Below, one piece after another: positions 1 through 5,118 of a stretch of 5,118 nt of DNA (positions within the stretch are counted from its first letter, which is position 1; the number at the start of each line of letters is the position of its first letter). This stretch comes from an uncultured Eubacterium sp. (GTDB lineage: Bacteria > Bacillota_A > Clostridia > Lachnospirales > Lachnospiraceae): NCBI GenBank assembly GCA_948759685.1, contig CAQBGY010000275.1, positions 1 through 5,118 on the forward strand, in the 5' to 3' direction. The notes beneath the pieces are model-generated. The model was not told where the DNA came from. It was given only the letters and a program-made list of their open reading frames with translations, and searched no databases. The position numbers and the translations under genes are program-made.

Positions 1-21
1 ATCGGCTGAAAAACAGCCGAT
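1..21. terminator. Hairpin at left edge, possible terminator of an upstream gene
   Basis: A perfect 8-bp inverted repeat (ATCGGCTG / CAGCCGAT) surrounds an AAAAA loop. The plus-strand 3' flank is A-rich (aaaattg) rather than a T-tract, so on the plus strand it is a weak candidate for an intrinsic terminator of a gene left of the window. It could equally be the edge of a longer structure cut off by the window. Confidence 0.4.
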
Positions 22-66
22 AAAATTGTCGTGGCGGAAAATAGAATGATTACAAATTAAAAGAGG

Positions 67-82
67 AAGCTATAAATAGCTT
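67..82. repeat. 16-bp palindrome AAGCTAT-aa-ATAGCTT
   Basis: Two perfect 7-bp arms are separated by two A residues. It lies 32 bp upstream of the possible -7 box at 114-121, so it could be a regulator binding site. No protein is assigned to it, and a chance palindrome in AT-rich DNA is possible. Confidence 0.35.
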
Positions 83-113
83 GCCGGAATTAAAACTTTG
101 ATAATAAAAATAG

Positions 114-121
114 TAACTTTG
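114..121 (+). promoter_or_regulatory. Possible Bacteroidota -7 box (TAacTTTG) for the ORF6N gene
   Basis: TAACTTTG matches the Bacteroidota -7 consensus TAnnTTTG exactly. The matching -33 element is poor: a TTTG exists at 97-100, but only 13 bp away instead of about 20. If used, transcription would begin near 128 and give a leader of about 190 nt before the ORF6N start at 317, containing the four-arm repeat at 203-266. Confidence 0.4.
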
Positions 122-202
122 CCCAGAGTACCAAAACATGAACTTTGAATCGTTAGTCAATCAAATTGTATTAATGTGTATAGCGTTTAATATGAATATA
201 GA

Positions 203-266
203 AATTCGGCGGTCATTAACCGCCAAATTTGCAACCTTCAATTTGGCGGATGGCATCTGCCGAATT
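203..266 (+). promoter_or_regulatory. Four-arm alternating inverted repeat in the leader of the ORF6N gene
   Basis: Four related arms are visible: A (203-213, AATTCGGCGGT), B (219-229, ACCGCCAAATT), C (240-250, AATTTGGCGGA) and D (256-266, TCTGCCGAATT). A pairs with B as a 6-bp GGCGGT/ACCGCC hairpin with loop catta. C pairs with D as GGCGGA/TCTGCC with one mismatch and loop tggca. Alternatively B pairs perfectly with C over 10 bp, and A then pairs with D over 9 of 10. As RNA this is a mutually exclusive 1:2 + 3:4 versus 2:3 fold, the geometry of an attenuator or switch. As DNA it is a potential cruciform or a cluster of binding sites. No T-tract follows, so classical intrinsic termination is not evident. 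The rest of 1-316 holds no convincing gene. Confidence 0.5.
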
Positions 267-316
267 CTAGACAGATTAGAGATTAATCTATTATTTCACA
301 AAACATCCTATAAATC

Positions 317-916
317 ATGGAACTACAAGTCATTCAGAATAAAATATATGAAATAAGAGGGCAAAAAGTGATGCTCGATTTTGATTTAGCAGAGCTTTAT
401 GGAAGCGAAACCAAACGACTAAAAGAGGCAGTAAGAAGAAACCTCAAACGCTTTCCCAGCGATTTCATGTTTGAACTAACCAAGGAAGAGTTTGAAAGTT
501 TGAGGTCGCAAATTGCGTCCTCAAACAAAAGAGGTGGTACACGTTATATGCCTTTTGCCTTTACAGAACAAGGTGTAGCCATGCTTTCATCTGTATTAAA
601 TAGCGAAGCTGCTATTGAAATAAACATATCAATCATGCGTGCTTTCGTTACTGTACGCCAATATTTGTCTTCCGTAAATAGCGCAACTAAGGAAATTGAA
701 GAATTAAAGCAACACATGAAAATGCTGGAAGAAGGCAATGAAGATACAATAGCCGCAATAAACGACCTCAGCGAAGATACTCGAAAAGAGCTTGACGATA
801 TTTACTTGGCACTGTCACAGTTGGCAGAGAAACAAAAGCTGGTTAATAAACAAACGGAACGTAGACCTATAGGGTTTACTCATTATAAGGATAATGATAA
901 AAAAGGAAAGGAATAA
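317..916 (+). CDS. ORF6N-domain (KilA-N-type) putative DNA-binding protein
   Basis: This 199-residue protein matches the ORF6N family, originally noticed in phage and poxvirus-like KilA-N proteins and abundant in Bacteroidota; its biochemical role is poorly known and DNA binding is the usual proposal. Residues about 1-115 form the ORF6N domain, shown by [20 protein letters not shown] (9-28), the [15 protein letters not shown] block (40-54), the [13 protein letters not shown] stretch (62-74), and [18 protein letters not shown] (80-97). From about 116 on the protein is charged and helical ([19 protein letters not shown]), probably a coiled coil, and near the end it has RRPIGF, close to the typical family C-terminus. 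The ATG at 317 is chosen because homologues begin with almost the same residues (MELQVIQ) just before the first helix. It stands alone on the plus strand, convergent with the PLD gene. Family assignment is firm; function is not known. Confidence 0.93.
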   Translation: MELQVIQNKIYEIRGQKVMLDFDLAELYGSETKRLKEAVRRNLKRFPSDFMFELTKEEFESLRSQIASSNKRGGTRYMPFAFTEQGVAMLSSVLNSEAAIEINISIMRAFVTVRQYLSSVNSATKEIEELKQHMKMLEEGNEDTIAAINDLSEDTRKELDDIYLALSQLAEKQKLVNKQTERRPIGFTHYKDNDKKGKE

Positions 917-1128
917 CAAATCATATCCATTGATTATGAGAGCGTCAAAATTCGACAATCCCCAAAAGCTAGTGAAAACGGAACGGACAATCTTTCCCTT
1001 TATAACATCCTCAAATATCTTACTCGAAAGAGAAAAATTCCGTTCTCGTTGAATGCTTATTTTATGACTATTAGAAATAGACAGACAAACCAATATTTGC
1101 CAGTTTGATGAGGCTTGTGTATCAAAAC
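917..1128. other. Intergenic region with no convincing gene
   Basis: Between the ORF6N stop and the terminator stem I see no credible coding sequence. The longest ATG frame on the plus strand (from 936) encodes about 38 unremarkable residues. A loose inverted repeat, GAAAACGGAA (974-983) and TTCCGTTCTC (1038-1047), pairs 9 of 10 bases across a loop of about 54 nt; its significance is doubtful. Confidence 0.5.
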
Positions 1129-1177
1129 AAAAAGTGTATCAATATAATCTATGAAAAGACCTATTGATACACTTTTT
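1129..1177. terminator. Bidirectional intrinsic terminator between convergent genes
   Basis: A perfect 16-bp inverted repeat (AAAAAGTGTATCAATA at 1129-1144, its complement at 1162-1177) encloses a 17-nt loop. On the minus strand it begins 24 bp after the PLD stop codon and ends in a TTTTTGTTTT run, a good intrinsic terminator. On the plus strand it ends in TTTTTCTTGTATT, so it can also stop transcripts from the ORF6N side. A partial direct copy of the arm, GTGTATCAA, sits just upstream at 1118-1126. Confidence 0.8.
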
Positions 1178-1201
1178 CTTGTATTACTCTAATCTAAAAG
1201 A

Positions 1202-2215
1202 TTATATAACTAAATCTTTGGCACAATATGTGTCTTTGTAGCTACTTCCTTTTTCAATATTTTTGGCAATAACATCTATGCGACCATTTTTGTCTACTGA
1301 AATTGTTGTTTCTATTTTAGCCAATCCAGCTTTTAATGATGGTAAATCTGTTATATCGAGCCATCCAAAACTTATGTTTGAATTGGCTTTTAAGCATTCA
1401 CCTCCTAGAACTTCAATACGTGCTAAGGTTTGATAATCACTCACTGTGGATGTTATAACAGAGTTTTTACATGGGACGGAGGTGCCTTTCTCAAGAACCT
1501 TTAGAACGCAATCGTCTATATTATTGATTATACATCTAATTCCCAAAGAATATTTAAGTTGTGATGGATACTCATGAGGGGCATTAGAAGAAGATGTTGC
1601 TGCTTTGTGTGATATGGATATTGACTCCATAATTTTTATTTTATTTTTTAGTTGAGAAATATGCTCTGTAATGTTGTTCCCTGTTATTTTTTCTTTTAAT
1701 GACAAATCTTCAATTAAATAATTATAATTGTTTGAGAATATATCTGATTCTATATTGCAAAAAGTATATGGTTTATATTGTTCTACTTTTTGTAATGTTG
1801 TTTTAATTTTATTAAACTCGACTCTGTATTGATTGATGATTGCAGAATTCTTTGTTATTAGAATATTTTCCCAATTTTTATTCTCTGCATAATATGTCCA
1901 ATTGTATGAGCCTGTTATTACTATTTGGTTGTCAATTATGCAAAATTTATTATGCATAATTTTTACGTTTGTAGAGAAAAATAGGTTTCCACCTTTTTCT
2001 ATGAAATAAGAAAAGTTTAATCCATATTCATTTTTGTTTATATAGTCATCTATTAATATGATATCAATTCTGATATTTTTATTTAAACATTCAATGATAG
2101 CATTAAATAGGTCTTGATTGGTAAACCATGCAACAGCAATAGATATTTCATTTTGAGCTTTACTTATTTTTTCTATAAGTTTAGTTTTTATATTAGAGAA
2201 ACAGGCTTCTTCCAT
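1202..2215 (-). CDS. PLD-family nuclease-like protein fused to an Hsp70-type substrate-binding domain
   Basis: This 337-residue protein has two recognisable parts. Residues about 5-140 form a phospholipase-D-like domain of the bacterial Nuc type. The HKD motif is HNKFCIID (H88, K90, D95), followed by ITGSYNWT (100-107, with S103 and N105) and a downstream E111/E116 region. One HKD motif is present, so a dimeric active site is expected, as in Nuc. Residues about 141-221 are a Lys/Ile/Asn-rich linker with helical character around 183-200. Residues 222-337 resemble the DnaK/Hsp70 substrate-binding beta subdomain: SLGI (223-226), KGTSVP (243-248), SVITST (252-257), IEVLGGE (267-273), DITDLP (287-292), then IETTISVDKNG (301-311) and DVIAK (314-318). 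The Hsp70 ATPase domain, the acidic interdomain linker and the helical lid are absent. Cleavage of nucleic acid or another phosphodiester, directed by peptide binding, is inference. The gene is visibly AT-rich with no predicted signal peptide. It lies 98 bp downstream of the XRE gene on the same strand and is probably co-transcribed with it. Confidence 0.9.
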   Translation of the reverse strand: MEEACFSNIKTKLIEKISKAQNEISIAVAWFTNQDLFNAIIECLNKNIRIDIILIDDYINKNEYGLNFSYFIEKGGNLFFSTNVKIMHNKFCIIDNQIVITGSYNWTYYAENKNWENILITKNSAIINQYRVEFNKIKTTLQKVEQYKPYTFCNIESDIFSNNYNYLIEDLSLKEKITGNNITEHISQLKNKIKIMESISISHKAATSSSNAPHEYPSQLKYSLGIRCIINNIDDCVLKVLEKGTSVPCKNSVITSTVSDYQTLARIEVLGGECLKANSNISFGWLDITDLPSLKAGLAKIETTISVDKNGRIDVIAKNIEKGSSYKDTYCAKDLVI

Positions 2216-2313
2216 ACTTGTTATATTAATATTTGGATGTGGCTTAATTTATATTCCTAATGTTCAAATGTTACATAAATCTGATTGGAATTAGGATTTC
2301 CATATTCTATAAT

Positions 2314-2598
2314 TTATTGTAGTATTTGATTTAGTTCTTCTCTACTGTTAAATTGATATATTTTACCATTTATTTTAATATAGCCTTCTACGCTATTTTT
2401 TTCAATGGGTTCAAATAGAGTTTTGACTGAAACACCTAAAGCTATCGCCATTCTTTCAATAGTGTCCAAACGTGCATTTCCATAAATTGCACGTGTTAAG
2501 CTGCCTGGGTCTATTCCCATATCATTTGCTAGGTCTTTTAGTTGTTTACCTTGTTCTTTGCAAATTCGTTTCACATTTTCAGCTAGTATTTTTTCCAT
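2314..2598 (-). CDS. XRE-family helix-turn-helix transcriptional regulator
   Basis: This 94-residue protein is a Cro/C1-type DNA-binding regulator, acting in the cytoplasm. The five-helix domain spans residues about 6-64: AENVKRICKEQGKQLKDLAN forms the first helices, the turn MGIDPGSLTRAIYGNAR (27-43) contains the recognition helix, and TIERMAIALGVSVKTLFEP (46-64) closes the domain. A short C-terminal tail (GYIKINGKIYQFNSREEL) looks like a small beta-hairpin plus helix, a tail often seen in Bacteroidota members of the family. The ATG at 2598 follows a well-spaced promoter on the minus strand and fits the usual N-terminal length. It precedes the PLD-Hsp70 gene on the same strand, so it probably regulates that gene and itself, and perhaps the divergent recombinase, through the half-sites in 2637-2726. 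Family certain; targets inferred. Confidence 0.93.
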   Translation of the reverse strand: MEKILAENVKRICKEQGKQLKDLANDMGIDPGSLTRAIYGNARLDTIERMAIALGVSVKTLFEPIEKNSVEGYIKINGKIYQFNSREELNQILQ

Positions 2599-2618
2599 TC
2601 TTTCATTTTATTTTTCTT

Positions 2619-2650
2619 CAAAAATATATCTAATTATCACAAAAAACAAG
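2619..2650 (-). promoter_or_regulatory. Bacteroidota-type promoter for the XRE-PLD unit
   Basis: Read on the minus strand, CTTG (2650-2647) is followed after 20 bp by TATTTTTG (2626-2619), matching TTTG-N19-21-TAnnTTTG with one mismatch in the -33 element. The implied start lies roughly a dozen bases before the XRE ATG. The TTTCAC half-site at 2651-2656 directly abuts the -33 element, and another TCAC (2637-2640) lies between the two boxes. Confidence 0.6.
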
Positions 2651-2726
2651 TTTCACTTATATAATTGTGAAATAAGTCAATTTAAATTTGTTTTTTAATT
2701 GTTTTATATGTATGTTTGTATTGTGA
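2637..2726. promoter_or_regulatory. Repeated TCAC half-sites: operator or recombinase subsites
   Basis: TCAC occurs four times in this divergent intergenic region: forward at 2637-2640 and 2653-2656, reverse (GTGA) at 2667-2670 and 2723-2726. The middle two form a 22-bp dyad, TTTCAC-N10-GTGAAA (2651-2672), centred on AT. The 7-mer ATTGTGA is repeated at 2664-2670 and 2720-2726. Two readings are possible: operators for the XRE protein that cover both promoters, or a res-like site of the adjacent serine recombinase, whose subsites are typically imperfect dyads of about 28 bp overlapping its own promoter. Confidence 0.5.
2687..2718 (+). promoter_or_regulatory. Bacteroidota-type promoter for the small serine recombinase
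   Basis: TTTG (2687-2690), a 20-bp spacer and TATGTTTG (2711-2718) match the Bacteroidota consensus TTTG-N19-21-TAnnTTTG in full. Transcription would begin around 2724-2726, about 30 nt before the ATG at 2757. The GTGA half-site at 2723-2726 would lie at the start point, a sensible place for a repressor. Confidence 0.7.
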
Positions 2727-2756
2727 CTAATTGATGTATAAGATAAATATAGAAGT

Positions 2757-3380
2757 ATGGGTAAAAAAGTAGTGATATTTGCAAGAGTTTCAACAATTGT
2801 CCAAGATTATGATAGACAGGTGAGTGAATTAACAGCTCTAGCCGCTAATAATAATTGGAAGGTATGTGCTTGCTTTACGGAAAAAATTAGTGGGGCAAAA
2901 GCAAACACAGAAAGAATAGAACTGTTACGTATGGTTGAATATGTTACAAATAATGCAATAGACAAAGTACTTGTAACGGAGTTATCCCGTCTAGGGCGGA
3001 ATACACTAGGAGTATTAGAAGTTATAGAACTTTTAAACAGCAAAAAAGTCTCCATATACATTCAAAATTATGCTATCGAAACACTTACACCAGAAGGAGC
3101 AATAAATCCTATGTCCCAATTTCTTATTACAATCTTAGCCGAAGTAGCAAGAATGGAGCGAAAAACTATCCATGAACGGATAGAAAGTGGTTACAAAAAT
3201 TATCGTATCAATGGTGGCGTCGTAGGCCGTAAAATTGGATATCGTAAGGATAAAGAAACTATGCGAGAAGAATATAAAGAAGAAATTAGACTGTTCAAAA
3301 AGAACTACAGTCTTAGAAATATACATACATTAACAAATACTAGTATTAACACATTAAGGAAATTAAAAACTATGATATAA
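2757..3380 (+). CDS. Small serine recombinase (resolvase/invertase family)
   Basis: This 207-residue site-specific recombinase cuts and rejoins DNA through a covalent phosphoserine intermediate. The catalytic domain (about 1-145) begins IFARVST, giving R10 and the nucleophile S12. LSRLGRN (76-82) supplies R78 and R81, and EVARMERKTIHERIESG (129-145) is the long E helix with the conserved Glu-Arg pair (E134, R135). A basic linker (GGVVGRKIGYRK, 153-164) leads to a C-terminal helix-turn-helix (YSLRNIHTLTNTSINTLRKL, 184-203) that would contact the half-site. Length is normal for resolvases and DNA invertases, so it appears intact. The ATG at 2757 lies directly before the first beta strand. It is divergent from the XRE gene and has its own promoter. 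Resolution and inversion cannot be separated from sequence alone; no pair of long inverted repeats flanking an invertible segment is visible here. Confidence 0.95.
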   Translation: MGKKVVIFARVSTIVQDYDRQVSELTALAANNNWKVCACFTEKISGAKANTERIELLRMVEYVTNNAIDKVLVTELSRLGRNTLGVLEVIELLNSKKVSIYIQNYAIETLTPEGAINPMSQFLITILAEVARMERKTIHERIESGYKNYRINGGVVGRKIGYRKDKETMREEYKEEIRLFKKNYSLRNIHTLTNTSINTLRKLKTMI

Positions 3381-3536
3381 ATATATCTATAACCTCATCC
3401 ATGAGTAGTCTTACTCTACATACATTGTAGAAAGATGGGATGAATTAATCTGCACACAACTAAAATGTAAATTCATCTCGATAAGGTTAAAATGCAGAAA
3501 TAACTGCCAATGAGCAGACGGTAATATCTTAATTTA
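3381..3536. other. Intergenic spacer with small stem-loops between the two recombinase transcripts
   Basis: The spacer contains several short dyads: CTCAT-cc-ATGAG (3394-3405), TCTACA-tacat-TGTAGA (3415-3431), and GGGATGAATT (3437-3446) pairing with AATTCATCTC (3470-3479) with one G-T wobble over a 23-nt loop. None is followed by a clear T-tract, so termination is not convincing. No TTTG or TAnnTTTG promoter is present, so the downstream genes may depend on read-through from 2757 or on an atypical promoter. An attachment or crossover site here is possible but cannot be demonstrated. Confidence 0.45.
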
Positions 3537-3677
3537 ATGATTACATTAGAAAAATGTAAACAAATACTAAACCAAGAATATGAAAAATTCAATAATGAAG
3601 AAATAAAGCTACTAAGAGAATATCTATATCTATTAGCAGAGCTACAAATAGAAAGTGAAGAAGAACACAAAAAATAA
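3537..3677 (+). CDS. Small 46-residue protein preceding the large serine recombinase
   Basis: The frame from the ATG at 3537 encodes 46 residues beginning MITLEKCKQILNQEYEKF and continuing with EEIKLLREYLYLLAELQIE before an acidic/lysine tail. It is predicted to be almost wholly helical, probably a helical hairpin. It ends 11 bp before the recombinase ATG, so the two are very likely co-transcribed and perhaps translationally coupled. I recall similar short LEKCKQILN...LREYLYLLAE proteins next to recombinases in Bacteroidota, but cannot confirm that here. It could be a recombination accessory factor or a directionality partner; neither is shown by the sequence. Confidence 0.65.
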   Translation: MITLEKCKQILNQEYEKFNNEEIKLLREYLYLLAELQIESEEEHKK

Positions 3678-3688
3678 TAAATAAAATT

Positions 3689-5118
3689 ATGAATGTTATA
3701 ATATATTGTAGAGTAAGTTCTGATGAACAAACATTAGGAGCTAGTTTAGACGTACAAGAAGAACGCCTACGAAAGCATTGTAACCAAATGGGATATAACA
3801 TTATTGATAATATCCCATACAGAGAGGATGAGAGTGCAAAAACTTTTGAAAAACGCCCCGTTATACAAGGAATAATGAATTATATACGTAAAAACAAAGG
3901 TAGAGTAAACAAATTACTATTCTTACGGTGGGATAGATATTCACGAGACATTATCAGTGCCAGTGAGAACTTAAAAGAATTACTCAAATTGGGAGTTGAA
4001 CCAAATGCAATCGAAGCACCTTTAGACTTCAATTCTGACACTTGGCCCCTATTATTGGGAGTACACATAGGTTCGGCACAATGCGACAACATCAAGAGGT
4101 CAAAAGCCACAATGGACGGCATTCATGGAACATTAGCAAAAGGAAAATGCGCTAATAAAGCACCAAGAGGATATAAGAATGTACGTATTAGCAAACATGA
4201 AACCCATGTAGAAATAGATACCAATACAGCACCATTTATACAAGCCATGTTTAAAGAAGTGGCTAAAGGCATTGAAACACCTTGTTATATCCGCAGGAAG
4301 TTTGCAAGAAAAGGATATAATATACCCGAAAGTTCATTTCTTGAAATGCTACGCAACAAATTTTATATTGGTAAAATTCGTGTGCCAGCATACAAAGGAG
4401 AACCCGAATATTATGTTAACGGTGAACATGAAGCAATTATAGACGAAGAAACATTCTATAAAGTTCAAGAGATTCTGGACGGTAAAAGAAAGAAAACACC
4501 CAAACTATCCAAAGCCATAAATCCTGACTTATTTTTGCGGAAGTTTTTAATCTGCCCCGTATGTGGTTATGCCTTAACTGGTGCTACAAGTTCGGGCAAT
4601 GGCGGCAAATACACCTACTACTTTTGTTGTAACAATCAAAAACATATAAGAATGAGAGCAGAGAACGTAAACGAAGAGTTCGCTCGATACACAGCCCAAT
4701 TAAAGCCCAATAAAACGGTATTGGACTTGTATAACGAAATTCTAAAGGATTTGCAAAACGAACGCAAAGGAGAAAGCAAAAAAGAAGCAGCAGCACTGCA
4801 AAATGAACTTTCTACCGTCCAAAAACGCATCAACAGCATTGAAGACAAATATCTGGACGGAGATTTAACCAAAGAACAATATAACAGAATGTTGGAGAGA
4901 TACACAAAAGAAGCCTCAGCCATGCAACAACAGATTGAAATGCGTGAGAACCCTAACCGTAGTAATATCGAACCAAAACTAAACTACTCTATCAATCTGA
5001 TAAACAATATAGATAGCTATATAAGAAATGCGTCTGTAGGGGTGAAAATTAAGCTGATAAGTTCGATGTTTCCCGAAAAAATCGAATTTGACGGAAAAAC
5101 ATATCGAACCAATTCTTA
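3689..5118 (+). CDS. Large serine recombinase, 3' end outside the window
   Basis: The reading frame is open for 476 codons to the right edge. Residues about 1-150 are the resolvase-type catalytic domain: YCRVSSDEQ gives R8 and the nucleophile S10, LRWDRYSRD (79-87) gives R83 and R86, and SAQCDNIKRSK (129-139) is the counterpart of the family's E-helix motif, with R137. Residues about 155-270 are the 'Recombinase' DNA-binding domain (NKAPRGYKN at 156-164, LRNKFYIGKI at 221-230, HEAIIDEETFYKVQ at 247-260). Residues 287-325 are a zinc-ribbon with CPVC (289-292) and FCCN (312-315). Residues about 340-420 form the long coiled coil inserted in large serine recombinases. The tail, FPEKIEFDGKTYRTN, is the usual closing beta segment, so probably only a few dozen residues at most are missing. 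Such enzymes integrate and excise phages and conjugative or mobilisable elements. The start at 3689 is fixed by the catalytic strand beginning at residue 3. Confidence 0.95.
   Translation, partial: MNVIIYCRVSSDEQTLGASLDVQEERLRKHCNQMGYNIIDNIPYREDESAKTFEKRPVIQGIMNYIRKNKGRVNKLLFLRWDRYSRDIISASENLKELLKLGVEPNAIEAPLDFNSDTWPLLLGVHIGSAQCDNIKRSKATMDGIHGTLAKGKCANKAPRGYKNVRISKHETHVEIDTNTAPFIQAMFKEVAKGIETPCYIRRKFARKGYNIPESSFLEMLRNKFYIGKIRVPAYKGEPEYYVNGEHEAIIDEETFYKVQEILDGKRKKTPKLSKAINPDLFLRKFLICPVCGYALTGATSSGNGGKYTYYFCCNNQKHIRMRAENVNEEFARYTAQLKPNKTVLDLYNEILKDLQNERKGESKKEAAALQNELSTVQKRINSIEDKYLDGDLTKEQYNRMLERYTKEASAMQQQIEMRENPNRSNIEPKLNYSINLINNIDSYIRNASVGVKIKLISSMFPEKIEFDGKTYRTNS

Noticed and set aside
138..356. 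A 72-codon plus-strand frame beginning just after the possible promoter
   Set aside because: It runs through the four-arm repeat, overlaps the well-supported ORF6N start in another frame, and its protein has no recognisable domain. A leader peptide is conceivable but unsupported.
815..1093. A 92-codon minus-strand frame
   Set aside because: It overlaps the end of the ORF6N gene antisense, and its C-terminal part is just the complement of that coding sequence. The remainder shows no family features.
1118..1177. Repeated GTGTATCAA units as the start of a CRISPR or tandem array
   Set aside because: Only one partial direct copy plus the two arms of a hairpin exist; there are no regular spacers, and the structure is best explained as a terminator.
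1202..2598. A restriction-modification system, with the XRE gene as controller protein and the PLD protein as a BfiI-like endonuclease
   Set aside because: No methyltransferase is present in the window, and the C-terminal part of the PLD protein resembles an Hsp70 substrate-binding domain rather than a DNA-recognition domain.
2651..2672. An invertible promoter flanked by recombinase inverted repeats, as in phase-variable Bacteroides loci
   Set aside because: Only one short dyad is seen and no matching distant copy flanks a promoter in this window, so an invertible segment cannot be supported.
3473..4122. Several minus-strand frames opposite the small ORF and the large recombinase
   Set aside because: The plus-strand reading gives a complete serine recombinase with catalytic motifs; the antisense frames are low-complexity shadows.
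4584..4923. Minus-strand frames opposite the zinc-ribbon and coiled-coil region
   Set aside because: They are antisense to a conserved domain of the large recombinase; their Leu/Ser/Cys-rich translations follow from its codon composition.

Overview
The window reads as AT-rich DNA from a gut-type member of the Bacteroidota (Bacteroides, Parabacteroides or a relative). The evidence is an ORF6N-domain protein of the kind common in that phylum, two promoters with the phylum's TTTG-N20-TAnnTTTG layout, and a large serine recombinase with typical Bacteroidota motifs. Two recombinases, a repressor-like regulator and an odd nuclease-type gene mark it as accessory, mobile-element DNA rather than core chromosome.

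Layout from left to right: (1) positions 1-316 are a non-coding leader with a hairpin at the left edge, a 16-bp palindrome, a possible -7 promoter box and a four-arm alternating inverted repeat. (2) A plus-strand gene for an ORF6N/KilA-N-type putative DNA-binding protein lies at 317-916. (3) A convergent intergenic region ends in a perfect 16-bp stem that should terminate transcription from both sides. (4) A minus-strand pair follows: a small XRE-family HTH regulator (2314-2598) and, downstream of it, a 337-residue protein (1202-2215). That protein joins an N-terminal phospholipase-D-type nuclease domain (HKD motif) to a C-terminal domain closely resembling the substrate-binding beta-sandwich of Hsp70/DnaK, with no Hsp70 ATPase domain. 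(5) A divergent promoter region (2599-2756) carries recognisable promoters in both directions and repeated TCAC half-sites. (6) A plus-strand small serine recombinase (resolvase/invertase class) lies at 2757-3380. (7) A 156-bp spacer with small stem-loops is followed by a 46-codon ORF (3537-3677) and, 11 bp later, a large serine recombinase that runs off the right edge (3689 to beyond 5118).

The recombinases probably supply mobility or site-specific rearrangement, while the regulator and PLD-Hsp70 pair look like cargo controlled from the divergent promoter region. The most notable item is the PLD/Hsp70-SBD fusion: a predicted nuclease or phosphodiesterase fused to a peptide-binding fold, next to a repressor-like gene in a mobile context. 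That arrangement would suit a regulated effector, for example in phage defence or proteotoxic-stress sensing. The fusion is read directly from the protein sequence; the biological role is inference.
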